This document shows, one piece after another, positions 32,579 to 44,400 of a stretch of 64,000 nucleotides of DNA. Made by a program: the position numbers and the translations under genes. The DNA is from Guillardia theta CCMP2712. Lineage: Eukaryota > Cryptophyceae > Pyrenomonadales > Geminigeraceae. Positions within the stretch are counted from its first letter, which is position 1. Each line of letters starts with the position of its first letter. The stretch spans positions 567,808 through 631,807 of the forward strand of contig NW_005434668.1 in assembly GCF_000315625.1 (NCBI RefSeq), given 5' to 3'. The notes beneath the pieces are model-generated. The model was not told where the DNA came from, made no database searches, and saw only the letters and a list, made by a program, of their open reading frames with translations.

Positions 32579-33720
32579 AGCGATGCTGTCCCACATATGA
32601 CAATCTGAAATACCGGCGTAAAGAATCTTTGTTTCCAGCCATGTAGAGCATTACATCTTGGTGTCTATCATTCTAATGGTATGAGCAACTTTCTGCCAAG
32701 ACATCTCCCTTCACACTTGGAGTGTGAGGGAACAAACTGGGCATGCTCATCGAATCTATGAGTTGCACAGATGATCCGAGCCATCGTGCCATGATATGTC
32801 GCAGCCTCCCTGTCTATTCCAAGTTTCATCGCTCACGGTAATAGCGCAGACGTCACTGCGTCAGAACTCAGACAGGAACTGTCAGTGAGCCTCGAGCTTC
32901 GGAGTCGCTGCCAGAGTCAGTTGAAAGTTCCGCTGAGCGAAACTTGCCAACGACAGGCTTGACTATTACGTACTTCCTGGCCAGGCTCACCATGCCATGC
33001 CATGCCATGATGATGTACCGTGACTGCTGTCACCGTGGCTCAGGATGCTTAAAGTTCCGAGGGACGGTTCAATCTTGCAGCACTACTGATGAATGTGGGG
33101 CTGATCTTTGATCACATCTCAGTAAGTTTTACCCCAGTTTGATCACTGCCATGCCGGATCACTGGGGTCCCGCGAGGTTGCTCTAACCTAGGCTAGGCTA
33201 AGTTTCCGGGGAAGTTCAGCGGCCTGGTCGGGCCGTCCGACCTTACCGAGCTGAGTCACTAACAAGCCGGTAACCGCCGGGGCCGGACATTTACTAGTTT
33301 CAAGTTTAGGAGTCCGCCTCACGCCACTGCGCCGGTGCCGGCCCGGCCCGCCGCGGCCGACCCGGGGCTCCGGCCCGCTCGGGCACCCACCCGGCTGACC
33401 GCCTCACTGTCAGTGCCACGGTGAGCTGCTCCGCACTGCGGCGGCGCCCGACTCGAACCGGTGACTTGGATCTGTTTACCGTAGTACTAAAGTTTTAGTC
33501 ACATCCCGTACCGGCCCCATGGCGACGGTAGGTCCAACTTGCCTTCCTGCACCCGAAGTTACCCCGAGACAACCCCACGAGAGGAGGGGTGGGGGTACTG
33601 CCAGGCCGTGCCTGTTCTCGTGTTAGTTTCCTGGTAGGGGTACTAGAGTCAGTCGGAAGGCCCCCCGGGTGGGGTGGTATGTTTGACGGTCAGGGGTTTC
33701 CGAGCACCGTACCTGACTCA
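32579..33720. repeat. Intergenic region with GC-rich island C (about 33175-33540) and promoter words
   Basis: Ordinary composition to about 33130, with a small CATGC repeat at 32992-33008. Then comes a CCGG/GTGAC-rich block like islands A, B and D. From 33560 the C-run/G-run promoter vocabulary appears (ACCCCGAG, AACCCCACG, GGAGGGGTGGGGGTAC, GGTAGGGGTAC, GGGTGGGGTGG), leading to the MORN gene start at 33721. No gene is supported in the stretch. Confidence 0.5.
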
Positions 33721-36042
33721 ATGGCGGGGACGAGCGGCAGCTGGAGTTGGCGAGAGGGACATGCGTCGCACCATGTCGGGGGGACGTACGTTGGCGAGTA
33801 AGTCGAAGTTTGACTAGCCATGGTGCATTCAGTGATGCTTCAGAGTTCTCATGTTGTTGTGCCTGTCCCATGACAGTGATGCTTTCGTGTTGGTTTGAGA
33901 TAAACCAGAAGTTTGATTTCATTACTTGCTCCAACAAGACAGTTATCAGAAATATACAAAGCAATCGTACAAAACTTTAACTGATCGGCTGTTGTGATCT
34001 GTTTGACCGTTGTATTGTTTTTATTCAAGGTGGAAAGATGGGAAGCCAGTGGGGGCTGGGCAATTCACCGGACACTCAGGGTTGAAGTACATTGGTTCAT
34101 GGAAGGACGGAAAAGCGAATGGTACCTACATTCTAATAGATAGACCTCATGGGCTCACGCACCAACTTCACAGGACAAGGAAAACTCGTGCTTCCCAAGG
34201 ACTACACATTTGAGGGAGAATTTGTGGATGGCGTTTGCGAGGGAGAAGGTAGACGTGTATGGTGAGTCGGATGATTTAACTGTCCGGGACAACGTTCTGA
34301 TCCTACGTCAGGCTGGATGGGACTTATGAAGCAGGAACCTTTCAGAATGGCAACCTCAACGGGTTCGGGAAGTCGAACCACAACGAAGAAAGTGAGTCTA
34401 CCCTATTCTCAGATTTGATGGAGTGACTTGTCTGTTTGTTTTGCAACCGACTGTTTCTTGGCGTACCTCATGTGCACCTTGAAACTCCAGACATGACGTA
34501 CGAAGGATATTTTCTTGATGGGATGCCGCATGGCTCGGGGTACGGCAAACTTCGAGGCGGTGAATGGTTTCGCGGTGAATGGGAGTATGGAAAACCTTTC
34601 AATGGCCAGTGTGTGCAAACAAAAGTTGCTGCAGACACTTTTGGAGATTTCATTTACATATACAAAGGGAGTTTGAAGAATGGCGTTTGGGATGGCCAAG
34701 GGAAGTTAGGGTATTTCGAAGAAAAGTTTGCAAGCAGAGAAATTTGGACTTACGAAGGTGAATTTTCCCAAGGTCACTGTCATGGTCAGGTAACAACATC
34801 AACTTCTTACATGTAGCCGTCTCTGAATCCCAGTTGTACTCTCGCAGGGCAAGAAGAAACACACTCTTGGGTGGTCGTATGAAGGGGAATGGATTGCCGA
34901 TGAGATGGAAGGAGACGGCAAGCTTACATACAAGAGTGGTGAGGAGATAGTCGGACAATTTTCCCATGGTAGACCACATGGAAAGGCAGTGAGGACATCC
35001 AGCGATGGCCAATACCAAGATGGCCAATGGTCTCATGGTGAATTTGTGGAAGGAAAGTGCAAAATGTTTTGGGAAGACGGACGTATCTACGAGGGCCAGT
35101 AAGTTGCTGACTGCTGAGTTTCAGTAGAGCGAGTGAGAAAATGACAGGTTTCGTAACCGGAAGATAGATGGAGAAGGCATCATGAAATGGAAGGATGGGA
35201 CGGAATTGCGGGGAGTGTTCGAGAATGGAAATTTCCCTAAGGAAGCCAATGTAATCGAACACGGGCAGGAAATGAAGTGTACGTTTCGTGGTCTGTTTGG
35301 AACCAACATAGGTATATCCGTCCCCTATTTTGCCGTGTCCGTCGACAGATGACTTTGTTATGCAGGCATGGATGCTTGCAAGGGACATATTCCCAAACCT
35401 GTTACAACTACATTCCTCACAGAAACGCTATCTCAAAACCATGACAACAATGGCAGGCGAAAATCATTACTCGGCGGACAAACAAAAGAAAAGTTTCTTT
35501 GGAAAAATCTTGCTTCTAAGCGCGGTTGGGCTTTGCTTCCTTTACTGAGCCGCAAGAAGCAAACTGCTCAAGATGACTCGGACGTCGCCGTTCAACGAAC
35601 AGATAACTCAAGTGAAATTGACATGTTTACTCGGACATCATCGGCTCCAGAAACTTCGGCAGAGAAGGAGCTTGCCCACAATTTCCATCATCCAGCAATA
35701 TCTAGGAAAGAGCAACCAGAGGAGAAGAAGACAAATGAGGTCAAAACTATCAGCGAGATCATTTACCGCACAACATCCAATAAGGACGTCTTGCATTCAG
35801 GATCAGACAGTAAGTTGGACAGTCCAGAGGAATCGAATATGTTTTCTCGTACAAGTTCTGCTCCTGTGTCCTCAAAACCCAAGTCCAGGAAAAAAGCGCT
35901 CAGCATGAGCGGGAGGCGACACAAGTCGCAGTCTTTCCGGAAGAACAATTTTGCTGCAGTTTTGAAGGTTGACGAATTGGATGGATTACGCAGAGTTCCA
36001 TCAAGTGAGCATCACAAGGATCATGGCAAGTCAGAAGATTGA
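33721..36042 (+). CDS. MORN-repeat protein with Ser-rich C-terminal tail
   Basis: From ATG 33721 about nine exons encode a run of MORN units (YxGxWxxGxxxGxG type): LKYIGSWKDGKANG, YTFEGEFVDGVCEGEG, LDGTYEAGTFQNGNLNGFG, MTYEGYFLDGMPHGSG, WFRGEWEYGKPFNG, WTYEGEFSQGHCHGQ, WSYEGEWIADEMEGDGKL, GQYQDGQWSHGEFVEG, RIYEGQFRNRKIDGEG and ELRGVFENGNFPKEA. Such repeats often bind phospholipids or link membranes to cytoskeleton. The final exon (from about 35365) is an unrelated, basic, Ser-rich tail with two copies of MF(T/S)RTSSAP at about 35623 and 35839 and several RKxxS-type sites, possible kinase or 14-3-3 targets. It ends at TGA 36040. Confidence 0.85.
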
Positions 36043-36265
36043 TGAAGGGTTGAAAGTACATGAAGAATATAAACAAGATCCTGTGAATGCATCAATATCA
36101 ACACGATGACGCGAGATGATTCTGCAAACTGCAATCAATCAATTCTATTCCTCAGAGAAGACTTGAGGAAAGCTTCCTGAAAAGAGAGTGGTCTTCATTC
36201 GAAACTTTGCATTAGACCGACAAGTTAACATCCTAATCAACAACAGATTCTCTTCGCATCGAGAA

Positions 36266-36707
36266 TTAAGTAGTCTTCTGCATATCCCACCATGCTGCCT
36301 TAGTTTCTTTTGGTGTCAAGTGTTGTTTTAGCAGGCGCGTGTCACGATTTTCCATGTGATGATCCCACATATCCATACCGTGATAAACACGGAAAGGGAT
36401 GGGCCCTTCGTTGGGCTATCAAACCAATCAAGTTAGACATGAAATGGCCAATTAACAAAGATAAGTTCTTAAAGGATCACATCATAAACAAGAACAAAAC
36501 AGTAGCGGCATCATACCAAAGGCACATCAATAGACGTCAGTTGAAAATCTCGATTGATAGCACATAGAAAATAGAAACATGGAAGAATGGCAGAAGAGGG
36601 AGAACCTTGTTAGCCTTGAACAACCAGTTGACACCTGCTTGGCAGAATCCGATGCCTGCGACACCTAAGGAGATGATGAGGAAGGGAGGGAGCGACTGAG
36701 CAGGCAT
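36266..36707 (-). CDS. NDUFA1: NDUFA1 (MWFE) subunit of mitochondrial complex I
   Basis: A two-exon gene. Exon 1 (36606-36707, 34 codons) encodes MPAQSLP and one membrane helix (FLIISLGVAGIGFCQAGVNW). A 190-nt GT-AG intron (36416-36605) is removed in phase 0. Exon 2 (36266-36415) reads PNEGPIPFRVYHGMDMWDHH then MENRDTRLL, the family signature (W..xMExRDxRL), and ends ..WWDMQKTT at TAA 36266. The total of 83 residues fits NDUFA1, a single-span accessory subunit of the NADH dehydrogenase membrane arm. It converges with the MORN gene, 220 bp away. Exon 1 is too short to stand out as an open frame, so automatic calling could miss it. Confidence 0.8.
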
Positions 36708-37463
36708 TGCTTCTCCGCGCCGGCGGCGGCAACCGTGTACAAGTACTTCTATATAAAAACTTTCTTTTTAATATTCCAACCATACATACACAGTTTTTGA
36801 TTTTATACAATGCCTTTGTAACAATTTTTGTATGAATCTTAATTTGACTTACAAATCAAAATATTATTTATGCATTCTGTACCCAGAATGAGCTACCCTC
36901 TAAAATGTTTTAGTAATCCTCAATTTGGAGCAAAGGTATGGCAGGAGGCTTGTGAGGCGACAGGGGAGAGAAGGCGAGAGGATGATTACGTTGCGAGCTC
37001 TTTGATGGGGGGGTACTAGCCGAGTACCCATGTACTCGTAAGATGGAAACAGCTTGAGACAATGAGATGTAGTCTTCGTTTTAGAGTTTGTTCACTTCCA
37101 GTCCTGTCGATATTTGAAGCAAAGGTTTTAAGGAACTGATAATGTTTTTTCCTGCAGCATCCTTACTTGTGTTGAAGAAATGTTTGAGATATTGGCTCAT
37201 TGTGTTGAATATTCGGATCGAGCAGCGGGCATTTGCGGTCAGATCAATCCTGTTGTGACGATCAGCAACAACAAGGTTTCGCCTGGGGTTTGTGTGAGAG
37301 GAGCAGGAGGCCCCTGCACATTCACAGCAAGTAGCGATGGCATCTCAGGCTCTGTATCTGGCGATCATAGCAGCGCAGACAGTCTATGTAGCTCCTGGGA
37401 CAGCAGTTTCTGCTGAGGCCACCTGAAGCTTGCCTTGGAAATGTTTGCGTAATCCTTTTTTTC
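36708..37463. other. AT-rich intergenic region
   Basis: AT-rich from 36730 to 36900. A Ser/Gly-rich open frame at 37180-37416 (+) has no recognisable family, splice context or promoter words and is not called. Confidence 0.35.
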
Positions 37464-40047
37464 CTAACTTAAATTTTCATGAAAAGAATTCTCACTCTCT
37501 ACCCATTTCTCCGTCAGTTCGTCAAAACGTAGAGGCAGCAACATCGTGGCGTCCTTGAAAGAGAGGTCATTGGGTTTCGAGTTGAAGAACTGCAGGGCCT
37601 GCACAGCGGAGGGGATGTCTTGGAACGTGAGGATGACTTCTCCGGTCATCAACCCTTCCTCGTTCAACAACAGCTCTGGCTCTACATCTGGTGCAAGCTT
37701 GTAACTTGAAAAAGATGCCTGCAATCTGGTCATGCTGAGCCCTTCACCAGCACACATGTTCGAGATGCCTTGATGTGTTGAGAATTCAGGTGCTTCTTCG
37801 CTCCCACCAGCAGCAGGCGTCCTCGGGGGGGAGGGGTGTCTTCAACCACCTGAGTTTTGTCAGTTGAATGCCGTGGACAACTCAGCCTACGAATTTCAAA
37901 GCGACTCGTCTCCTGCAAACTTGTGAATTGTAGAAACATCTAAAACGATTCTCCACCTTCCGAGCATTTTCCCATTGAATTTTGCCATCGCAGCCAGGCA
38001 AGTTTCTGATATGTCTCACCGACAGCACCATAAGTTGAGTGACACCTTTATCCACAAACTTGATCACTGCTTCGCCAGTCAACCACCTTGAGGCAAGTCA
38101 ATTCTCTCAAGGGAGCTCAAAGACGCAGCAGCAGTCACCCGTCTGGGTCTTTGAAGAGCGCAACTCCCCCTTCAAATCCTGATTGAGGTCAGCATGTCAT
38201 CGCATAGTCGCATGCCATCGTATCGTCATCCCCCACCTTTGTCTGGCCTGTTGTAGTTGGTCGCCACGGCTTCCCTCAGGTCTTCTAACCACTCATAGAT
38301 ATCCTCCCTGGTGCACTTCATCGGCAGCCCTGTGCTCTATCAACTCTTCTTCTCCGCATTCAGCTCCCACCTGTCAAGCTCAACTTGTGCGCCACGAGCC
38401 TGTGCCCTGGTAGCGGCGGCGCCACTTTTGCGCCCGGAGGTGGAGGCGGTCGAGGGAGACCATGCTCTTGATCAGCGCTGTATACGCTCTTGGGAAGGAG
38501 TCATTCTAATGCACAGGACGAAAACTTCTGGTACCCTGAACGCCTTCCTGGCACGTTGCGGGTCATGATCGTCGGTGAACGGTGGTCTGAACAAGTCACG
38601 GTCAGCTCGGATTGCTCGAGGTGCCTCAAGCGCACCTTGACCAAGAAGCCCTGCCACAAGGTCTCAGGTGCGTCACGCTAACGCAAACAAGTCATGCAAA
38701 CCGTGACAAAGCCATCCTATCAGGCAGTGGAGGCGGGGGAGGTCGAGGATCAGGAAGGGGAGGAGGTCGGAACTTTCCCTTTCGCTCTTCCTATCCAGCT
38801 GGCTTGTGAGCAAGCAACCGGCTTCAAACATGCGATCACCATCTTCACATCGTCCGGCCGAAGCTCTGAAACAGAGATTCTTCTTTGAAACGTGGGCGTC
38901 TCAAACACAAGTTTGTCCTTGTGAAAAGCTCCTTCTTGCCCAACTCTCATGCACCGTCACGCAGCTCCTGAGAAACTCACCCGAGCGTTGATGTGCTGGA
39001 GCTGGAGCTCCGAACGCTTTAGCCTGCACAAGGTGCTCAGAAGAGCGCGCAAGGGGATGATAGCGATGGTGACCTCTTCCTGTCGATGCATGTGATGCCC
39101 TGCAATGGATCGGCGGAAGAGCATGTCTGGTGAGAATTCAAAGTGATCGGGCAGGACATGCTTCTCTACAACCAGCTCGTCAATCATATGTTATCAGTTT
39201 CACGTCAGCAGCGTACCATGCTTCTCAACGTTGGTAGGAACAGAGTACTTGGAGTATTTCTTGATCAAAGCATCTCTTTTCAAGATAGGAAAGCGCGAGA
39301 GTACCTGATCATCGATGACAAAGAAGAAGCAGGCCATGCACGAGCTACCCGTTCTTCAAGGGCTTCCATGGGCTCATCATCCATACGTTCTTCAAGGGGA
39401 TCTACCCGCAGCAGCCTCTCAAGCGAGCTCTCCTGCTCTCGGATGGTCTTCTCTAGTAACGTGATCTCGTGAGCTATGCGAACCTCCGCCTGAGCGTAAG
39501 GGTCTGTTGTCTGATGCGCAAGCTGCTCGTGCTCGTCATCCTGGTCGGAGTTTGAATCTGAGTCGCTGAGAGAGTCTTCGGGCATGACCCGACTGCGGTA
39601 TCGAGTCTGAGGGACTTCCACTTGCTCGCTTGTCTGCAGCTCCTCAAGCAGAAAGGCCTTGAACTCCTCAAGCTCCTTGGCATCGAAACTTCTCGGGCTT
39701 TCCAGCACAGAGGGACTACTGATGCTGCTCGGCGTGTGGGGGGAGCGAGTGCCGTTGGACGCCTGAGGACTTGGAGTGCCGGCATGCTCTCCCTGACCGG
39801 ATAGATTCCTGGAAGCACCGAGCTCGGAGAGAGGAGACGAGCTCCTGCGTTGAAAAGAAGACTCGCCATGCAGGAACGGAGATTTTCGGACAGAATCATA
39901 GTTCCTCTCGCTTAGGGGAGGCGTCAGGTCTTGATGTGAGGTTGCCGATATTTGTTCTTCATCCATCTTCATCTCGTCGATCATGTTTAGCTCTGACACG
40001 TTTCTCTGCCTTTCAGAGCTTGAGGGTGCTCGTCGGCTAGCAATCAT
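37464..40047 (-). CDS. Probable RNA-binding protein with disordered N-terminus
   Basis: The first exon (40047 to about 39299) encodes a Ser/Pro-rich disordered region (SPLSELGASRNLSGQ, HTPSSISSPSVLESP) and a helical end (ERVARAWPASSLSSM). Downstream exons read ALIKKYSKYSVPTNVEKHG, LVVEKHVLPDHFEFSPDML, KLVFETPTFQRRISVSELR, then pieces with an RRM-like look: GLPMKCTREDIYEWLEDLR and GFEGGVALFKDPDG, LTGEAVIKFVDKGVTQLMV, and MTGEVILTFQDIPSAVQAL. The GLPxxCTxxD start and the (T/S)GEA(V/F)xxF strand recall quasi-RRM domains of the hnRNP-H/ESRP group. The last exon ends ..ENSFHENLS at 37464. Exon borders between 38100 and 39000 are not fully resolved, and two genes cannot be excluded. Confidence 0.5.
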
Positions 40048-40079
40048 CCTTTCCTCCGATGCCAGCTTCAGGCCCCTCC

Positions 40080-40540
40080 CCTCAGCTTCCCTCAGTCCTG
40101 TTCCTCTCTCCTCTCCCTCCCTCTCTCACTACTGCTCTCCTCCTCCTCTCCTCTCCTCTCCTTCAGCCATCTCAGCGTCTTGTCGAGTCATCATAGCTGC
40201 TCAGCTTGTCGGTAGAAACCGACAAGCTGAGCAGTTTGTATGCTCTTCGAACGCACTCACGACTACCCCACCCCTACAAACATCCTCTCGTACCCACCCC
40301 TTTCTCGCTACCCCTCCTCGAAACCTGCTTTCCACCCTGTAGTGCAGGGAAGGCGATTCCAATGGTGCGAGCGAGGCAGCGAACAGACGCAGCGGGGAGA
40401 GGAAGGGAGAGAAGAAGCTGAGAGAGCGAGAGAGACAGGACGAGTCGAGTCACCTTAGCCTGTATCGACACCCTCCTCTTCCTTCCTCTTCCTTCTTCTT
40501 CCTTCCTCTTCCTTCCTCTTCCTTCTCCCTCCACCAGCAC
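40080..40540. promoter_or_regulatory. Divergent promoter with CT tracts, perfect hairpin and TACCCC words
   Basis: Between the RNA-binding gene (-) and the phosphatase gene (+). A CT-rich tract (40085-40165) precedes a perfect inverted repeat (40197-40234). Next come CTACCCCACCCCTAC (40263), TACCCACCCC (40291) and CTACCCCTCC (40309), and then TTCCTC tandem repeats (40478-40525). Confidence 0.5.
40197..40234. repeat. Perfect 17-bp inverted repeat with 4-nt loop
   Basis: The left arm CTGCTCAGCTTGTCGGT (40197-40213) and its exact reverse complement (40218-40234) flank the loop AGAA. No T-run follows, so a bacterial-type terminator is not implied. It could form a cruciform, or an RNA hairpin in the 5' leader of either flanking gene. 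Confidence 0.85.
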
Positions 40541-40543
40541 GAC

Positions 40544-41391
40544 ATGGGCATCGAAAGCTCCTGCTTCCCACGTCAGAACCAACAAGATCCGTTGCAGCAG
40601 TTCAAGTCGTGGGGACTCATCCACTTCCCTGACGAGGACGAGAATGAAGAGGATGGCGGAGATATCGACGAGGTCATGCCAGGTCCTCCTCTCTGACTCC
40701 CTCCGTGACCTCCCTGACGGCGCAAATCAGGCCTCTTCCTTGGGGGGATGGAGGGAGCGATGCAGCACGACGAGCTGAGGAGGAGAGGAGTAACCCATGT
40801 CTTGAATGTCGCAAGCTACAACCTCAGCCCCTCGGCCTACGATCCTGAAGCATTCAGGTACCTTATCATCTGTGCGGAAGACCTCCCTACAGAGAACCTG
40901 AGGACTCACTTCGACAAGGTGACGCCGCTGCTCGCGCGAGCTCCTCTCATGCTCACTGTGTTGGCAGACGACAAGCTTCATCGCCTCTGCCATGTCCACC
41001 GGCGCCGTCTACGTCCACTGCTATGCCGGAGTCTCGCGCGCGCCCTCTGTGGTGATGGCATTCCTGATGATGGACATGGGCATGTCCTTCAAGGAAGCCT
41101 ACAACATGTGCAAACGAGCAAGACCGCAGGTGATGGTGAGAGGAGGAGGAGCGAGGCGTGAGAGCTCGACAGGTCTTCCCCAACAATGGTTTCGTCAACC
41201 AGCTCATGCAGCTTGAAGAGACCCTCAAGCACAAACCGACGCAGGTGGAGGCAGCAGCCGGACGGTTCCCCTCCTCCTCCTCTGCTCCTGCCTCTCACTT
41301 GGTACCGACGAGCAGCCTGCACCCTGTGAGGTCATTGTGCTCCTCTGCTCGAGTGACCGATGCCGCAGAACGCCTGAGAGCATCGCCGTGA
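40544..41391 (+). CDS. Dual-specificity protein phosphatase
   Basis: Four exons. Exon 1 (ATG 40544) starts GIESSCFP, which could be an N-myristoylation site (MGxxxS) with a palmitoylatable Cys, followed by an acidic stretch. Exon 2 gives GLFLGGMEGAMQHDELRRRG, VTHVLNVASYN and YLIICAEDLPTENLRTHFDK with the general-acid Asp. Exon 3 holds the catalytic loop VHCYAGVSRAPSVVMAFLM (HCx5R) and MSFKEAYNMCKRARPQ. Exon 4 begins VFPNNGFVNQLMQLEETL, as in DSP domains, and adds a Ser-rich tail ending at TGA 41389. Introns lie at about 40681-40730, 40918-40968 and 41129-41172. All catalytic residues are present, so it is an active Tyr/Ser/Thr phosphatase, perhaps membrane-associated. Confidence 0.88.
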
Positions 41392-41492
41392 GTGTGGATA
41401 GTATTCATTATTACTTTAAGAATCTCCGGGCGAGCATGCGAGTAGAAGGGAAGAGGAGGGAGTGGGAGGGTGCCGACGATTTCCGTCCTCGT

Positions 41493-44400
41493 CTAAGCGT
41501 CTCTAAGCTTGCTCATCAACGACCTCCTGGGGGTAGGGGTGCTGCTTCCTGCCTCGCTCCTGCTCCATGTCGGGCTAACCAGGTTGCTCCCCTCCATGGA
41601 GACGTGCCGGCTGGACAGCTCGAAGTTCTGCACAGCCTCCTGCGAGCAAGGATGGCGATGAGACAAGAAGAGGAGGAGCAAAAACGAAAAGGGGTGGGCA
41701 AGAGGGAGGAGGAATGTCGAGGTTGAGGTAGGTAGTGGGAGGATCAACAGGTCAAGGATGAGCCCAGGGGGATGAGGCAGAGAAGGTTACCGTCGCCTTC
41801 TCCATAGCAGCTGCGAGCTCTGCCATGAGGGTCAGGGGCACATCCAAGTCACGGCAGAAGGCAGACCAAGTTGAGAATGATTCTCCTGCTCCTCCCGCAA
41901 GATTCTCACTCGGATCTTCCTGCCCTCCTGCTTGTGGATGAGGGAGACCAGCAGCTCTGCCCTCCTCCCTCACCTCGTACAGTCTCTTTCCCTGCTGCAC
42001 CGCAGGATGCTGCCAGCTCATCTCTGCCCCGCACGCGTCACATCCTCGCCTCCCTCACGGCAGCAGAGGCAAGGGGAGCAGGAGCAGGACAACATCGCTA
42101 CCAGATGCCGCGGCGAGGCGAACACTCTTGTCGAGCTCCTCCAGATCGCTGCCGTCCGAAGTAAGACTCCTCCTCCTCCTCCTGCCTCTCTCCTCACCCG
42201 GATGCAGCAGCGGCAGCAATCTTCGAGATGTGATATTGTTCTGGACAGGAGAAGGTGGTGAGAGGAACTAGCGAACGAGGATATGGATCACCAATCTCTT
42301 TGTACTGAGCCCGATGTAACGCGTCCCTCATCTCTCGAATGCGATTCTGCGATGATCATCAGTCTGTTCCCCTCCGTCCTCCCTCACCTCCCTCCCCGCA
42401 CCCCCTCCCCGCACCCCCTCCCTCTTCCTCCTCCTCACGTATGCTGCAAGGACGACGAAGTGAAGTTCCCCAAGGTCGATCTTCGACTTCTTGAGAGTTT
42501 TCTGCTCCGTCGGCTGTCAGACAGCAACGACCTCCCCCAGCACATCACCTGCAGCTCAGCGATCTCGTGCTCAGCTGCCTCCCAGCTGCCTGCCTCAGCG
42601 AGCCAGACGTTGGCGTCCCATCGCTTCACGCTGTCCTCGTACTCGAGCATGGCAGGCTCGTCCAGCACGATGCTGGCGGCGAGCGAGGAGGACAAGCTAC
42701 TCTCAGAGCTGAGGCAAGTCAGGGCGTGCGAGAGAGGAGGAGAGGGACGGGAATGGAGGTGGGACGAAGGAGAGGAGGAGGGTCGGGCTGTTACCTCCTG
42801 CTGGTATCCTGCGGCCTTTGCGAGTTTGCATTGCCACCGAAGAGATCAATCTTCATGGCCAACAGCAGCAGCCGAAGACTCTCTACCTCCCGAGCCCTGC
42901 AGGTGGCGGATCATTCACCCCCCCCTTCAACCCCACTAGCTAAGTCCTCCTCTCTCTACCTCCTCCTCTTCTCCCCCCCCTCCCCCTCTCCTCCAGCTCT
43001 CACCTTCTCTCTCGCTTGGTCCTGTCTCGCTGCATCTGTGACAGCTGCTGCTTCCCTCGCTCAATGATCGGGTGTGCAGGCCCCTAGGAAAGAAACTTGT
43101 CACAAACAGCAACTTTCTCCTCCTCATCCTCTTCCTCCTCCACCTCCTCCTCTCTCTCACCAGCCCAGCCTTATCAGCTCGAGAGATCGCCCATGCCAGC
43201 CCCTCCTATCCTCGACGTTACAGGAGCACAGGAAGGAAGCAGAGGGAGGGGAGGGAGAGAAGAGCAGGAGGAGTAAGCATGACAAACCTCGTCAAATTTG
43301 CTGGCAGCATCTTGGATGTTACGCTCGTGGTAATCGCACAAGTTCTGAAAACTCCATCACCATTCACTTAGGCTCCTCCTCCCTCGAGGCTGATTTTCTC
43401 TCCTCACTCTCGTTCCTCGTCGACTCCCCTCACCCGACATCCCCTCCTCTTTCTCTCTCCCACCTGGTACTCCTGCGCATTCGCCGCATCCCGTAGGTCC
43501 TTGAGGTCCTGCAAGCATAGGGTGAGAAGGACGAGGAAGGGTAGGGTGAGAGAAAAGGGAGGGAGAAAGGGGAGGGAGGATAGGGGAAGGGAAGAGGGGA
43601 AGGGGGATGGTGGGGGGGAGGCTCTTTACTCACCAAGCGAGCAGCCTCCACAGCAGGATGAGAAGACCCGAGGACCTGAAGGTGAAGAAGTCAGGGGAAG
43701 AGGTGGGGGCGGGGGAAGGAGACTCACATCGCTTGCTTGAGCGATCGCTTTCTTAAGTTCCTCCATGTCATCCTTGGCAGCGATGAGCATTTCGACCTTG
43801 AAGTTGAAGTGAGGTTGTCAAAGAAAAGAAAAAAGAAATGAGGAAGAGGAGCAGTGTAAGAAGAACTGAGGAGGAAGGGAGATACCTGGACCCTCTCGAC
43901 TTCCTCATACTCAGCTCGATTCCTCTCCTTCACCATCTCCTCGAACGCTCGCTTGCCCTTGATGACGATGGGATGGCGCTTGCCAAGAGGAGAGAACATC
44001 GCTGTGAGCAGATCAGAAGGGAGGGAGGACGAGGTAGGAGAGGGAGAGAGGAGGGAGAAAGGAGGAGGAGGAGAACCTGCATGGATGGCTCTTTCAAGTT
44101 CATCTTCATCCCTATCATAGTTGATCAGATCAGCATCAGCATCGACTCAATTCGTTTTTAATTCAGCTTCCTGCCTTTTCCTCTCCTTCGCTTTCTCCAC
44201 TCCCCTCCTTCCTCCCTCCCGTCCCTTCCATTCTCCTCATGCACATCAACCTGACTTTGATCGCAGAGTCGACATTGTCATTATGCATCTGCTTCAGCTC
44301 TTCCCACGCCGTCTCCCTCTCGCTCGTCCGCAGCTTCTGCTCTTGGACGTCAGTATTGCCCCTTTCCCCCCTCTCCGACTTCTCACGTTGAGGTGAAGCC

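Noticed and set aside
40085-40530. CT-rich tandem tracts considered as a retroelement long terminal repeat
   Set aside because: No terminal repeats, target-site duplications or reverse transcriptase are seen; they are simple-sequence tracts.
42390-42430. Tandem CCCCGCACCCCCTC units as a regulatory array
   Set aside because: Only about two copies within a generally CT-rich intron of the coiled-coil gene; likely simple sequence.
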